The notes: generated from the sequence alone by a model not told the origin. A stretch of 41,924 nt of DNA from Salinivirgaceae bacterium (GCA_017557605.1 JAFYYJ010000103.1:1-41924); one strand, 5' to 3'. Positions 32,200 through 41,780 are shown, numbered from the stretch's first letter. A program made the numbers and translations.

Positions 32200-33539
32200 T
32201 GGAATGGAGCAAACTGCTATCGACACGCCGCTTCGGGCGCGAGGCCAATCAGCCGACAGCCGATTTGGAGATAATACGCACCAATTTTCAGCGTGACTAC
32301 GACCGCCTTATCTTCTGCTCGCCCTTCCGCCGCATGCAGAACAAAACACAGGTTTTTCCTCTGCCGGGTAGCGTTTTTGTCCATAACCGCTTGACTCACA
32401 GCCTTGAAGTGGCCAGCATTGGGCGCTCGTTGGGAAACATTGTCTCAACCCATATTTTGAAAACAGGCCAGCCCGTCAATCCGCTGATAAGTGAGTTGGG
32501 AACAATTGTGTCGGTGGCCGGACTGGCTCACGACCTTGGCAACCCGCCGTTCGGACACTCGGGCGAAAGCGCCATATCGAACTTTTTTGAGAACGGCAGC
32601 GGCCGCAGCCTTCAATCGGAAATGTCTGAGGCTGAATGGCTCGACCTGACAAATTTTGAGGGAAACGCCAATCTGTTGCGTCTTCTCACACATCAGTTCA
32701 AAGGACGGCGCATGGGCGGAATGTCGCTTACATACGCAAGTCTGTCGGCCATGATAAAATATCCTTTCGCCTCAACCCAGCGCACCAAAAAAGGCAAATA
32801 CGGATTCTTCCAGAGCGAGAAAGAGGCGTTTGTCGACATTGCCAACGAAACCGGCCTTACCTGCATCGATGCCGAAAAGGGCATTTACGCCCGCAATCCG
32901 CTGGCCTATCTTATGGAGGCCGCCGACGACATCGCCTATATGATAATGGATATTGAAGACGCTCACAAGCTGGGCATCCTGTCGTTTGACGAGACTCGCG
33001 CCCGCCTCTCCAGCTTCTTCGACGGGAAAAACCTTGAGATTTTCCATAACAAACTGAACGAGATAGCCGATGTGGTTACCGACAACAACGAGCTTGTGGC
33101 TTTCCTGCGGGCTTCGGCTATCAATCATCTTACAATCCGCACTTCGGAGGTGTTTATCAATAACTTAGACGCCATAATGAACGGCACGTTCAAAGGCTCG
33201 CTTGTAAAAAATCTGCCCGAGAAAATCGAGACCGAATATGAGGAGAGTAGCGATTTGTCGGTTAAGAAGATTTATAACAACCGCTCGGTTGTAAAGGTTG
33301 AGATTACGGGCTACAACGTGCTGAAAACACTTGTCGAGGAGTTTTTGCAGGCTGCAATGTCGCCAAAATCGAACTACTCGCGCAAGCTGCTACAGCTGAT
33401 ACCCGAGCAGTACAAAACAGAGGCCGAGACAACCTATGACAAATGCCGCCAGATTCTCGATTTCATCTCCGGCATGACCGACCTCTACGCCATGGACATT
33501 TACAAGCTAATCAAAGGCGACAACGCTTTGACGATTTAG
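32199..33539 (+). CDS. dgt: Deoxyguanosinetriphosphate triphosphohydrolase-like HD protein
   Basis: 446-residue HD-domain phosphohydrolase that converts dGTP (or other dNTPs) to the nucleoside and triphosphate. The metal-binding HD motif is visible as NRLTHSLEVASIGRSLG, then AGLAHDLGNPPFGHSGE, with a third histidine/aspartate set in EAADDIAYMIMDIEDAH. FCSPFRRMQNKTQVFPLPG is the family's N-terminal signature. dGTPases control dNTP pools and in some bacteria limit phage. The gene is translationally coupled to lspA (TAATG), an arrangement with no known functional logic. There is a 200-nt trailer before the next terminator. Confidence 0.92.
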   Translation: MEWSKLLSTRRFGREANQPTADLEIIRTNFQRDYDRLIFCSPFRRMQNKTQVFPLPGSVFVHNRLTHSLEVASIGRSLGNIVSTHILKTGQPVNPLISELGTIVSVAGLAHDLGNPPFGHSGESAISNFFENGSGRSLQSEMSEAEWLDLTNFEGNANLLRLLTHQFKGRRMGGMSLTYASLSAMIKYPFASTQRTKKGKYGFFQSEKEAFVDIANETGLTCIDAEKGIYARNPLAYLMEAADDIAYMIMDIEDAHKLGILSFDETRARLSSFFDGKNLEIFHNKLNEIADVVTDNNELVAFLRASAINHLTIRTSEVFINNLDAIMNGTFKGSLVKNLPEKIETEYEESSDLSVKKIYNNRSVVKVEITGYNVLKTLVEEFLQAAMSPKSNYSRKLLQLIPEQYKTEAETTYDKCRQILDFISGMTDLYAMDIYKLIKGDNALTI

Positions 33540-33739
33540 CTTGCGAAGAATGTCAAAACTCTTGCACGCAAAAAGAGTCTGTTCCGAATTATTCTTTTTC
33601 CACACCGAATTTGAATCCATAAGCGCCGAATGTGGATTTGCTATTACTGTTTTATGATTCGGGTGTACTTTTGGCCATCGAAACAGGAATAACAGATACA
33701 ACTGGAAACCCTAAAAGAAACTTTACCCCTATTTTAATA

Positions 33740-33771
33740 GCCCTCGGCTCCTAACTGAGGGCGTTTTTTTT
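33740..33771 (+). terminator. Terminator between dgt and nadB
   Basis: Stem GCCCTC (33740-33745) with GAGGGC (33757-33762), then G and eight Ts. It is 200 nt beyond dgt, immediately before the nadB promoter. Confidence 0.75.
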
Positions 33772-33783
33772 ATCTAAATTCTC

Positions 33784-33791
33784 TATTTTTG
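33784..33791 (+). promoter_or_regulatory. -7 promoter box of nadB
   Basis: TATTTTTG, exact TAnnTTTG, giving a predicted leader of about 17 nt to the GTG at 33815. The T-run of the preceding terminator occupies the -33 region. Confidence 0.55.
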
Positions 33792-33814
33792 CCCCGTTTT
33801 TAAAACCACAGACA

Positions 33815-35392
33815 GTGATAAGAAAATATGATTTTCTGGTAATTGGCTCTGGCGTGGCGGGAATGAGCTACGCGCTCAAAGTGGCCAATTCGGGCAAGGG
33901 CCGCGTGGCCATCGTCTGCAAAACAACACTCGAAGAGGCCAACACGGCCAAAGCACAAGGCGGCATTGCTTCGGTTACCAATCTCAAGGTCGATGATTTC
34001 GACAAGCACATAGAAGACACAATGATTGCCGGCGACTTCCTGAGCGACCGCAAGGCCGTGGAGCAGGTTGTCCGTAACGCGCCGTCGCAGATTGCCGAAC
34101 TGGTGAAGTGGGGCGTCAATTTCGACCGCACTGATAGCGGTGAGTTCGACCTTCATCGCGAGGGCGGACACTCTGAATTCCGAATTCTTCACCACGCCGA
34201 TGACACGGGCGCCGAGATTCAGCGAGGTCTGATGGAGGCCGTCCGCCACAATCCGAACATCGATATTTTTGAAAATCACTTTGCTGTGGAGATTATCACG
34301 CAGCACCACTTGGGCGTTGAGGTAACGCGCCGCACCCCTGATATTGAGTGCTTCGGAGCATATATTCTGAATCCTGAAACCAACAAAATCGATACATATC
34401 TGTCACGCGTGACGTTGATGGCCACGGGCGGCATCGGTTCCATCTACGCTACCACCACCAATCCCAACATCGCCACTGGCGACGGCATTGCTATGGTTTA
34501 TCGCGCAAAAGGAACCGTACAGGATATGGAGTTTGTGCAGTTCCACCCGACGGCGCTTTTCCACCCTGGCGAAACGCACCCTGCCTACCTTATCACAGAG
34601 GCTATGCGCGGCTACGGCGGCATTCTGCGTTTGCCGAACGGCGAGGAGTTTATGCACAAGTACGATGAGCGGCTGAGTCTTGCGCCGCGCGACATTGTAG
34701 CCCGCGCCATCGACAAGGAGATGAAAATCCACGGTCTCGACCACGTCTGCCTTGACGTCACACACAAAGACCCCGAGGAAACCAAACACCACTTCCCGAA
34801 CATCTACGCGAAGTGTCTTAGCATCGGTATCGACATTACAAAACAATATATTCCTGTTGCGCCTTGCGCCCACTATATGTGCGGCGGCATCAAGGTCGAT
34901 TTGAACGCATGCTCGAGCATCAAGCGGCTCTATGCCGTGGGCGAGTGCTCTTGCACGGGTCTGCACGGCGGTAACCGTTTGGCTTCCAACTCGTTGATTG
35001 AAGCTGTTGTTTATGCTGACGCTGCCGCGAAACACAGTTTGCAGCATATCGACGAATACTCGTTCAACGAGCGTGTACCAGAGTGGAACGATGAAGGCAC
35101 GATGACCAATGAGGAGCGCGTGCTCATTGCGCAGGACATCCGCGAAGTGGGACAGATTATGAGCACCTACGTGGGCATTGTCCGCAGCAACCTGCGCTTG
35201 AAACGCGCCTGGACTCGTCTGGACTTGCTCTACGAAGAGACCGAAGACCTTTTCAAACGCGTGAAAGCCACCAAAGAGATTTGCGAGCTGCGTAATATGA
35301 TTAATGTGGGCTATTTGGTTACCCGTCAGGCTATTGAACGCAAAGAGAGCCGCGGTCTGCACTTCAATGTCGATTATCCGCCGAAACAATAA
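33815..35392 (+). CDS. nadB: L-aspartate oxidase
   Basis: 525-residue FAD enzyme that oxidises L-aspartate to iminoaspartate, the first step of de novo NAD synthesis. The dinucleotide-binding motif (VIGSGVAGMSYALK, G11-x-G13-x2-G16) begins almost at the N terminus, which fixes the GTG at 33815 as start; the nearby ATG is out of frame. Other signatures: AQGGIASV, REGGHSEFRILHHADDTG, MEFVQFHPTALFHPG, PVAPCAHYMCGGIKVD and HGGNRLASNSLIEAVVYA. The C-terminal helical domain is present. nadA and nadC are not beside it, unlike many genomes where the three cluster. Confidence 0.97.
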   Translation: MIRKYDFLVIGSGVAGMSYALKVANSGKGRVAIVCKTTLEEANTAKAQGGIASVTNLKVDDFDKHIEDTMIAGDFLSDRKAVEQVVRNAPSQIAELVKWGVNFDRTDSGEFDLHREGGHSEFRILHHADDTGAEIQRGLMEAVRHNPNIDIFENHFAVEIITQHHLGVEVTRRTPDIECFGAYILNPETNKIDTYLSRVTLMATGGIGSIYATTTNPNIATGDGIAMVYRAKGTVQDMEFVQFHPTALFHPGETHPAYLITEAMRGYGGILRLPNGEEFMHKYDERLSLAPRDIVARAIDKEMKIHGLDHVCLDVTHKDPEETKHHFPNIYAKCLSIGIDITKQYIPVAPCAHYMCGGIKVDLNACSSIKRLYAVGECSCTGLHGGNRLASNSLIEAVVYADAAAKHSLQHIDEYSFNERVPEWNDEGTMTNEERVLIAQDIREVGQIMSTYVGIVRSNLRLKRAWTRLDLLYEETEDLFKRVKATKEICELRNMINVGYLVTRQAIERKESRGLHFNVDYPPKQ

Positions 35393-35466
35393 TTTGGGGC
35401 CGATGGTAGAGTGATAAAGTTTGTTTATCTTGCAACAACAAGAATTCAAAAACTTACAACTCTACA

Positions 35467-36741
35467 ATGACCGAAGATTTTCTTCATTTCCTTTGGAAAA
35501 ACGGGCTGTATTCAACGCCGCTCACTGAGTGCTATTCGGGCAGTACGATTGAGGTGTTGAACCCTGGTCTGCACAACCGCGACCAAGGCCCCGATTTTTT
35601 CAACGCCCGCATCCGTATTGGCGATACCGTTTGGGCGGGAAATGTCGAAATTCATCTGCGTTCGTCAGATTGGCTGCGGCACCGCCACCATACCGACGAC
35701 CATTATAACAATGTGATTCTGCATGTTGTGGGGCAGAACGATGCCGAAATCCGCGACCAAAACGGCCGCCTGATACCCGCCGTCGAAATCCGCTGCCCCG
35801 ACGATATGCTTGAGCGATATCAGTTCCTGATGACCACCGACCGTTGGCTGCCGTGCCAGTCATACATTGCCGGCATCGACCCGTTTGTGATGCAACAGTG
35901 GTACGAGTCGCTAGCTGTTGAACGGCTTGAATGCAAGACAACCACCATTGTCGAAAACTTGCGGCTCACGCAGAACAATTGGGAAGAGTCGTTCTACTAC
36001 ACCGTGGCACAATCGTTTGGCTTCAAGACAAACTCGCAGCCGTTCCTGATGCTTGCGCAGTCACTGCCGCTCAACGTTATTGCCCACCATAAGAATAGTC
36101 TCACGCAAGTTGAAGCGTTGCTCTTCGGTCAAGCCGGATTGTTGCCAGCTGAACCCGCCGACGATTACACGCAGTTGCTTGTGCGCGAGTATAATCATCT
36201 GAAAACCAAATACAAGTTGGAGCCTATCGAGAGCCATGTTTGGAAGTTTGCACGGATGCGTCCGGGCAATCTGCCGACAGTCCGCATAGCGCAGTTGGCG
36301 TCGCTCATCAGCAAATCGTCGGCATTGTTGTCTAAAATGGTTGAGTGCCAAACGGTTGACGATGTGAAACGGCTTTTCTCAACCAGCGTTTCCGAATATT
36401 GGCTCACGCACTATGTTTTTGAAAAAACATCGGCTCGGAAAGACAAAAATTTGGGCGATTCATCGCTCAATCTGCTTGTTATCAACGCTTTTGTGCCATT
36501 TATGTTCCACTACGGCAAAAACATCGGCAAGCCCGAACTAATTGCCCGTGCAATGCAGTGGCTCGAAGATGTGCCCGACGAGAAAAATACCATTATCAGT
36601 CAATGGGAAAAGTTTGGAATTAAGGCAAAATGTGCGCTCGAGAGCCAGGCTCTCATTCAATTGGCCAACTGCTATTGCCATAAAAAACAATGTCTGAAAT
36701 GCCGTATTGGCCGTCAGGTTATATCACCGGTTGTCAGATAG
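35467..36741 (+). CDS. DUF2851 family protein
   Basis: 424 residues. It opens with MTEDFLHFLWKNGLYSTPL and NPGLHNRDQGPDFFNARIRI, then WAGNVEIHLRSSDWLRHRHH and DDHYNNVILHVV, the DUF2851 signature found across Bacteroidetes. The Asp/Glu-x-Glu-type spacing (GPDF...NVEIH) is reminiscent of a nuclease fold, but I know no demonstrated activity. The C terminus has a cysteine cluster (CYCHKKQCLKCRIG) resembling a zinc knuckle. It overlaps the convergent histidine-kinase gene by 8 nt, so no terminator separates them. Confidence 0.87.
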   Translation: MTEDFLHFLWKNGLYSTPLTECYSGSTIEVLNPGLHNRDQGPDFFNARIRIGDTVWAGNVEIHLRSSDWLRHRHHTDDHYNNVILHVVGQNDAEIRDQNGRLIPAVEIRCPDDMLERYQFLMTTDRWLPCQSYIAGIDPFVMQQWYESLAVERLECKTTTIVENLRLTQNNWEESFYYTVAQSFGFKTNSQPFLMLAQSLPLNVIAHHKNSLTQVEALLFGQAGLLPAEPADDYTQLLVREYNHLKTKYKLEPIESHVWKFARMRPGNLPTVRIAQLASLISKSSALLSKMVECQTVDDVKRLFSTSVSEYWLTHYVFEKTSARKDKNLGDSSLNLLVINAFVPFMFHYGKNIGKPELIARAMQWLEDVPDEKNTIISQWEKFGIKAKCALESQALIQLANCYCHKKQCLKCRIGRQVISPVVR

Positions 36742-37582
36742 TTGCGGGCATCAGCTTATAGCTGATATCGGTCGGTATCCGCATCTCCACCCTGCAGCCT
36801 TCGGCCTCACCGGATTTATTTTTGTTAGCGGAATAGTCAATTTTAATCTTCCGCTGATTTGCTGAGTTCAGTCTGTCAATCAGCGCGTTGACAACCATAA
36901 TATTGTGCGTGAAGTTTTCTTTTTTGGTTAAATCGCGGAACGAACCATTGTCCGAAATGCTGATTATCAGCTCTTTTTCGGCAGGATTCTCATCCACTTC
37001 AATCTCTATCATTCCTCCGCCCTGCTTGGTCATAACACCTTTCTTCAGGGCATTTTCCACAAAGCAGAATGCGCTGAAAACTGGCAGGTTGTTCATGTCG
37101 TTCACGTATGGCTGCACTTTTATCGAATAGTCAAACTGCTCTTTGAATCGAAATTTTTCAAGTATCAGATAATTTTTAATGAACTCCAGCTCTTCGTTTA
37201 AATCGTGGCCGAAATTGTCGATGTTGTTGAGCGATATCCGCATGAATTTTGAAAAAGTGCTCAGGTTTGAAGCGGCATCTTCACGACTGTCTTTGTGAAT
37301 GGAGAACGACACCGAATTGAGCGCGTTGAACAGAAAATGCGGGTCGAGCGAGCTTTGTTGCAGGCTGGTTTTCAGGTTGTAAAAATCGGCCTGCTCCTCA
37401 ACCGCCTTGTCCCATTTTTTCTTCTGAATAATAAACAGAATATAAATGCCGCATGCTATCAACAGCGATATAAGCAATTGCACCGCAAAATTGTTTTTGA
37501 AAAGCCAGACCGCCAATATCCAGCCAATCAATATTGCTATCACTAAATATAAAGTGGTTCCGAATTTTTGTTTTGCCGCCAT
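36734..37582 (-). CDS. LytS-type sensor histidine kinase with degenerate ATP lid
   Basis: 282 residues from the ATG at 37582; a TTG two codons upstream is possible. Two N-terminal helices (TLYLVIAILIGWILAVWLF and FAVQLLISLLIACGIYILFI) are followed by a coiled linker and the His_kinase box with the phospho-acceptor histidine in LDPHFLFNALNSVSFSIH. The ATPase N-box is FVENALKKG and the G1 box is SDNGSF. The usual glycine-rich GxGLxN G2 motif is replaced by HNIMVVNAL, so catalysis may be altered. No LytTR or other response regulator is adjacent. It starts 6 nt after the polyprenyl synthase stop, in the same operon. Confidence 0.88.
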   Translation of the reverse strand: MAAKQKFGTTLYLVIAILIGWILAVWLFKNNFAVQLLISLLIACGIYILFIIQKKKWDKAVEEQADFYNLKTSLQQSSLDPHFLFNALNSVSFSIHKDSREDAASNLSTFSKFMRISLNNIDNFGHDLNEELEFIKNYLILEKFRFKEQFDYSIKVQPYVNDMNNLPVFSAFCFVENALKKGVMTKQGGGMIEIEVDENPAEKELIISISDNGSFRDLTKKENFTHNIMVVNALIDRLNSANQRKIKIDYSANKNKSGEAEGCRVEMRIPTDISYKLMPATI

Positions 37583-37588
37583 TGTCAA

Positions 37589-38563
37589 TCATTTTTTGCG
37601 TGAAACGGTATAGTCAATCAAGTCCGACAACGATTTATGTGCCTCGTTGTCAGGCGTTTTATTCAGAATATCCTTACACTTTTCGGCGAAGCCCAACATT
37701 GCCTTTTCGGCGTACTCCAGTCCGCCTCTTTCGCGTACAAATTGCATCAGTTGGGCTATATCGTCATCGGTTTTTTCTTTTTTGCGAAGTGTTTTTATGG
37801 CCCACCGCCTGTCGGATGCCGGACAGTTGTGCAGTGCATAGATAAGCGGCAAGGTTATTTTCCGTTCCCGAAGGTCGTTCCCGGCGGGCTTGCCGAAAAT
37901 GCCGTTAACCTCATAATCAAACAAATCATCACGTATCTGGAAAGCAATGCCGATGTTCTCGCCCAACTGCCGCATCAGTTCCACATCGGTGTCATTGACC
38001 CCCGCTGAAACAGCTCCGGCTACGGTGCAAGCCACCATAAGCGCAGCTGTTTTCTTCTTTATAACCTCGTAATAGGTCTGCTCGTTGATGTTAAGATGCC
38101 GAGCTTTCTCAATTTGCAGAAGTTCTCCTTCGCTCATCTCCCCAACAGCTTTTGAAATGATATCAAGCAGCCGATACTCGTGACTCTCATTGGCAAGCTG
38201 CAGACCTTTAGCCAGCAGAAAATCACCGGCCAAAACCGCCACTTTGTTCTTCCAAATAGCGTTTATCGACCAGAAACCACGTCTTTTATCCGACTCGTCA
38301 ACAACATCGTCATGGACAAGCGACGCGGTGTGCATCAGTTCGATTAGGGCTGCGGCACGGAATGTGTGCTCCGTTATTTTGTCGTAGAGTTTAGCCGTAA
38401 GGAAAACCAACATCGGGCGTATCTGCTTTCCTTTCTGCTTGAGCAGATAAAACATAATAAGGTCGAGCAGACGGGTGTCGCTTTTCAGGTATTTCTGGAA
38501 ATATCCCTGAAACTCATCAATTTCTGCTTGAATAGGAGCCTTTATTGTCCGCAAATCAGCCAT
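37589..38563 (-). CDS. Polyprenyl diphosphate synthase
   Basis: 324 residues from the ATG at 38563 (MADLRTIKAPI); an in-frame TTG at 38581 belongs to the promoter box. Trans-isoprenyl diphosphate synthase fold. The first aspartate-rich motif is DDVVDESDKRR and the second is RDDLFDYE; GKQIRPMLVFL and VIKKKTAALMVACTVAG are also characteristic. A long-chain product (octaprenyl/solanesyl type, for menaquinone side chains) is likely from overall similarity, but chain length cannot be fixed by eye. It is the first gene of a two-gene operon with the histidine kinase. Confidence 0.93.
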   Translation of the reverse strand: MADLRTIKAPIQAEIDEFQGYFQKYLKSDTRLLDLIMFYLLKQKGKQIRPMLVFLTAKLYDKITEHTFRAAALIELMHTASLVHDDVVDESDKRRGFWSINAIWKNKVAVLAGDFLLAKGLQLANESHEYRLLDIISKAVGEMSEGELLQIEKARHLNINEQTYYEVIKKKTAALMVACTVAGAVSAGVNDTDVELMRQLGENIGIAFQIRDDLFDYEVNGIFGKPAGNDLRERKITLPLIYALHNCPASDRRWAIKTLRKKEKTDDDIAQLMQFVRERGGLEYAEKAMLGFAEKCKDILNKTPDNEAHKSLSDLIDYTVSRKK

Positions 38564-38578
38564 TAGTATGTTTTTCGC

Positions 38579-38586
38579 CAAAAGTA
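38579..38586 (-). promoter_or_regulatory. -7 promoter box of the polyprenyl synthase operon
   Basis: TACTTTTG on the minus strand, exact TAnnTTTG, predicted leader about 9 nt. It lies right behind the ilvC terminator. Confidence 0.55.
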
Positions 38587-38589
38587 TAA

Positions 38590-38625
38590 AAATAAAAGAA
38601 AGCCGCTCCTTTCGGAAACGGCTTT
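38590..38625 (-). terminator. Terminator of ilvC
   Basis: On the minus strand AAAGCCG (38619-38625) pairs with CGGCTTT (38599-38605) around a 13-nt loop that can itself pair, followed by CTTTTATTTTTA. Confidence 0.8.
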
Positions 38626-38665
38626 GTCAACAAATTAAAACTTACTGCTATGAAAGCTTATTCTC

Positions 38666-39709
38666 TTAGTTGTTCTCCGGACGCAGTTTGCGAACGGTAA
38701 CGGCTGTCTGCCACATCTCGCTTTCGCGAAGTGCTTTCAGCTCTTTCTCAAGACCAACGCGGTAGTCAGGTTTCGAGTTGCTGTCGATAGAGATTTGAGC
38801 CTCGTTGCCAGTCTTAACTGACAGATAAAGCCACTCAAGAACGGGTTTAACAGCATCGTGGAAACGCGGGAACCAGTCAAGAGCGCCGCGCTGTGCGGTT
38901 GTCGAGCAGTTTGCGTACATCCAATCCATACCGTTCTTTGCGAACAACGGCATAAGCGATTGTGTCAGCTCCTCAACAGTCTCGTTGAAAGCCTCTGACG
39001 GAGTGTGTCCGTGCTCACGCAAAACCTCGTATTGAGCCAGCAGCAAACCTTGGATAGCTCCCATAAGTGAGCCGCGCTCACCAGTAAGGTCAGAAGTGGC
39101 CTCACGTTGGAATGTTGTCTCGAACAGATAACCCGAGCCGATGCCTATGCCAAGAGCCAAAGTGCGGTCCATTGCACGACCGGTAGCGTCTTGGTAAACA
39201 GCGTATGACGAGTTCAAGCCGCGACCCTCAAGGAACATTGTACGAAGCGAAGTACCCGAACCCTTCGGTGCAACCATGATAACGTCGATGTCTTTTGCAG
39301 GAACAACACCTGTGCGGTCGTTCCAGGTGATAGCGAAACCATGCGAGAAATAGAGAGCGTTACCCGGTTTCAGGTGTTTCTGAAGTGACGGCCAAACAGA
39401 CATTACAGCAGCGTCTGACAACAGGCACATTACGATTGTGCCACGTTCAGCAGCCTCTTCAATCGAGAAGAGAGTCTTGCCCGGAATCCAACCGTCGGCA
39501 ACAGCCTTATCATAAGTTTTGCCCTCGCGTTGGCCAACGATAACGTTGAAGCCGTTGTCGCGCAGGTTAAGCGACTGGCCAGGACCCTGAACGCCATAAC
39601 CGATAACGGCAATGGTCTCGTTCTTTAATATTTCACGTGCTTTTTCCAATGGAAACTCTTCGCGGGTCATCACATTCTCGATAACACCGCCAAAATTCAT
39701 TTGTGCCAT
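38666..39709 (-). CDS. ilvC: Ketol-acid reductoisomerase
   Basis: 347 residues. It converts acetolactate and acetohydroxybutyrate to dihydroxy acids in valine, leucine and isoleucine synthesis, using NAD(P)H and Mg2+. The Rossmann motif is AVIGYGVQGPGQSLNLRDNG. The two catalytic regions are visible as SDLTGERGSLMGAIQGLL and NETVEELTQSLMPL. It stands alone here, without ilvB, ilvN or ilvD. About 2.1 kb away, on the other strand, the window ends in a branched-chain-residue leader peptide that may precede other genes of the same pathway. Confidence 0.97.
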   Translation of the reverse strand: MAQMNFGGVIENVMTREEFPLEKAREILKNETIAVIGYGVQGPGQSLNLRDNGFNVIVGQREGKTYDKAVADGWIPGKTLFSIEEAAERGTIVMCLLSDAAVMSVWPSLQKHLKPGNALYFSHGFAITWNDRTGVVPAKDIDVIMVAPKGSGTSLRTMFLEGRGLNSSYAVYQDATGRAMDRTLALGIGIGSGYLFETTFQREATSDLTGERGSLMGAIQGLLLAQYEVLREHGHTPSEAFNETVEELTQSLMPLFAKNGMDWMYANCSTTAQRGALDWFPRFHDAVKPVLEWLYLSVKTGNEAQISIDSNSKPDYRVGLEKELKALRESEMWQTAVTVRKLRPENN

Positions 39710-39766
39710 TTTATTTTGTTTTTAATTAAACTTTTACCGCTTTTAACGAATCAATTTTTCGAACGG

Positions 39767-39774
39767 CGAAAGTA
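39767..39774 (-). promoter_or_regulatory. Candidate -7 box of ilvC
   Basis: TACTTTCG on the minus strand, one mismatch from TAnnTTTG, giving a leader of roughly 50 nt. No leader peptide or attenuator is seen in it. Confidence 0.35.
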
Positions 39775-39981
39775 AAAGACTTTCAGCAATTTTTCAATTT
39801 TTTTTGAATTTTGATAAAAAGTTGACTCGCAAACGACAGATTGTAGGTTTTAAAGACATGCTGACAACCTCTTCATAAAGAGTATTTATTACTTTTTTGA
39901 GCGTTTTTGCATTTGGCAACATTTAAAAAACATTAAATTGCCAACCAATTTCAAAAAAAGCAACTTAAAATATCTATAAAG

Positions 39982-41643
39982 ATGAAACACAACACACTAC
40001 GTAACAGCCTTTTAGGTTTGATGACCGTTTGCGGTGCCGCTGTATGCGCATCGTGCGGCAACTCGGCCGTAACTGCAGAGCCGGAGCTCACAACGCCCGG
40101 CAATCCTTTCCTTCCGCTCTGGGAGCATATCCCCGACGGCGAGCCTTACGTGTTTGAGGACCCCGACAATCCGGGACAGCAGCGCGTTTACATCTACGGC
40201 TCGCACGACAGCCGCATCACCGATTACTGCGGCCGGGAGCTTGTGGTTTGGTCGGCATCCGTCAACGACCTTATGCATTGGCGCTACGACGGCGAGATTT
40301 TCAGCGTCAACAAGAACGCCAACGGTGAGCTTCTTCGCCCCGATAGCGTTGCCGACGTGCTTTTCGCACCCGACGTTACGCTTGTGACCAACGCCGACGG
40401 CTCAAAAACATATTATCTTTACCCCAACAACCAGGCAGGGAGCCGCAACGGAATGGTGTGCAAAAGTTCCCGACCCGACGGACCATTTGAGGTTTGCAAC
40501 TGGAGCAAAGACAACCCGAACCGGACTGACGGTATTCTGGAGTTCGACCCTGCAGTGTTTGTTGATGACGACGGCAAGATTTACGGCTACTGGGGCTTCA
40601 ACCGCTCGTTTGCCGCCGAACTCGACCCCGCAACAATGGCCTCTGTGAAACCTGGAACGGAGATTGTCAAGGATATGGTTTCGGGACGTATGCAGGAAGG
40701 CGTTTTCAGCTTCTTCGAGGCATCGTCAATCCGCAAAATCAAAGACAAATATGTGTTCATATACAGCCGATTCTCGAAAGAAGGCGAGTTCGGTCTTCCA
40801 CTGTCGAACTACACTTTAGCCTACGCTTACGGCGATAATCCGCTTGGTCCTTGGACCTACGGCGGCACTATCATCGACGGCCGCGGCCGTGAGGTGAATG
40901 AGCAAGGCGACACCATCGCATCGGCCACCATCGACGGAAACACACACGGCAGCATCTGCGAGATTAACGGACAATGGTACGTATTCTACCACCGCCAGAC
41001 TGGTCTCGACGAATACGCCCGCCAGGCAATGGTTGCGCCCATCACCGTCAAGGTTGAGGAAGGCAAGGGCGGCAAAGTTGAAATCAGCGAAGGCGAGTAT
41101 ACATCGGAAGGTTTCGCGCTCAACGGCCTCAACCCACTGGAGCGCCACTCTGCCGGCATCGCTTGCTGGTACACTGGGCCGAAAAAGGCCATTCACAACT
41201 GGCCGAAAAACACATTCTTCGGCTCGTATGTTGCCGCCAGCTACGGCGACAGCGATAAGTTCGAGGCACCTTACGACATCCGCAACAACACCAATTTCGT
41301 AGTCAACAATACCGACGGTTCGATTGTGGGATACAAATATTTCAATTTCAGCGCCTCACAAGGCCGCAGCCTCGAACTCTGCTTGACGCTTATTCCTGAA
41401 GGCTTGGACGGCACCATCACCATTATGGCCGACAATCCGTGGGAGTCGCGCGGTGGTGTTGAACTGGGTAGCATCGCGCTCAAGGCGAACATGCCGCAAA
41501 CCGCAACCGAACTGAAAGCTAACCTGCCGAAACTATCGGAGATGAGCGGCAAACACGCCATTTACTTTAAATTCTCGTCTGACACAAAAGAGAAATCACT
41601 CTGCACGCTCACCGACTTTGTGTTTAAGTTTACAAATGATTGA
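39982..41643 (+). CDS. GH43-family glycoside hydrolase lipoprotein
   Basis: 553 residues with a lipobox (VCASCGN, Cys 25), so probably attached to a membrane surface. The five-bladed beta-propeller of GH43 runs from about residue 45 to 370. The three catalytic acids are visible: base D52 (HIPDGEPYVF), pKa modulator D189 (LEFDPAVFVDDDG) and acid E246 (FSFFEASSIR). The C-terminal part (about 430-553; YKYFNFSASQGRSLELCLTL, IPEGLDGTITIMADNP) has a carbohydrate-binding CBM6-like beta-sandwich look. GH43 members cleave arabinan, xylan or galactan side chains; the exact substrate is not inferable. No SusC/D genes adjoin it. Confidence 0.88.
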   Translation: MKHNTLRNSLLGLMTVCGAAVCASCGNSAVTAEPELTTPGNPFLPLWEHIPDGEPYVFEDPDNPGQQRVYIYGSHDSRITDYCGRELVVWSASVNDLMHWRYDGEIFSVNKNANGELLRPDSVADVLFAPDVTLVTNADGSKTYYLYPNNQAGSRNGMVCKSSRPDGPFEVCNWSKDNPNRTDGILEFDPAVFVDDDGKIYGYWGFNRSFAAELDPATMASVKPGTEIVKDMVSGRMQEGVFSFFEASSIRKIKDKYVFIYSRFSKEGEFGLPLSNYTLAYAYGDNPLGPWTYGGTIIDGRGREVNEQGDTIASATIDGNTHGSICEINGQWYVFYHRQTGLDEYARQAMVAPITVKVEEGKGGKVEISEGEYTSEGFALNGLNPLERHSAGIACWYTGPKKAIHNWPKNTFFGSYVAASYGDSDKFEAPYDIRNNTNFVVNNTDGSIVGYKYFNFSASQGRSLELCLTLIPEGLDGTITIMADNPWESRGGVELGSIALKANMPQTATELKANLPKLSEMSGKHAIYFKFSSDTKEKSLCTLTDFVFKFTND

Positions 41644-41663
41644 TAACGTTCGGATTACCGTAA

Positions 41664-41694
41664 AAAGCCTCGGCGCGATGCCGGGGCTTTTTTT
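41664..41694 (+). terminator. Terminator of the GH43 gene
   Basis: Stem AAAGCCTCGGC (41664-41674) with GCCGGGGCTTT (41680-41690), one G-T pair and a 5-nt loop, then four further Ts. Confidence 0.88.
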
Positions 41695-41780
41695 GTATGT
41701 CAAAAATTTTTACAGAAACCCTATTTGTTTCAAAATCCATATAAAAATCAGTCATAAACCATTACCATATAAAAAAATTA

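Noticed and set aside
33540..33739. Possible gene remnant downstream of dgt
   Set aside because: A minus-strand stretch looks faintly like a barrel C terminus (FGAYGFKFGVEK), but it is too short and ambiguous to support.
34403..35449. Long minus-strand frame opposite nadB
   Set aside because: Shadow of nadB; composition is that of a reverse-complemented coding strand with no domain.
38666..39981. Attenuator upstream of ilvC
   Set aside because: The 5' region has no short frame rich in branched-chain codons and no competing hairpins, in contrast to the leader at 41809.
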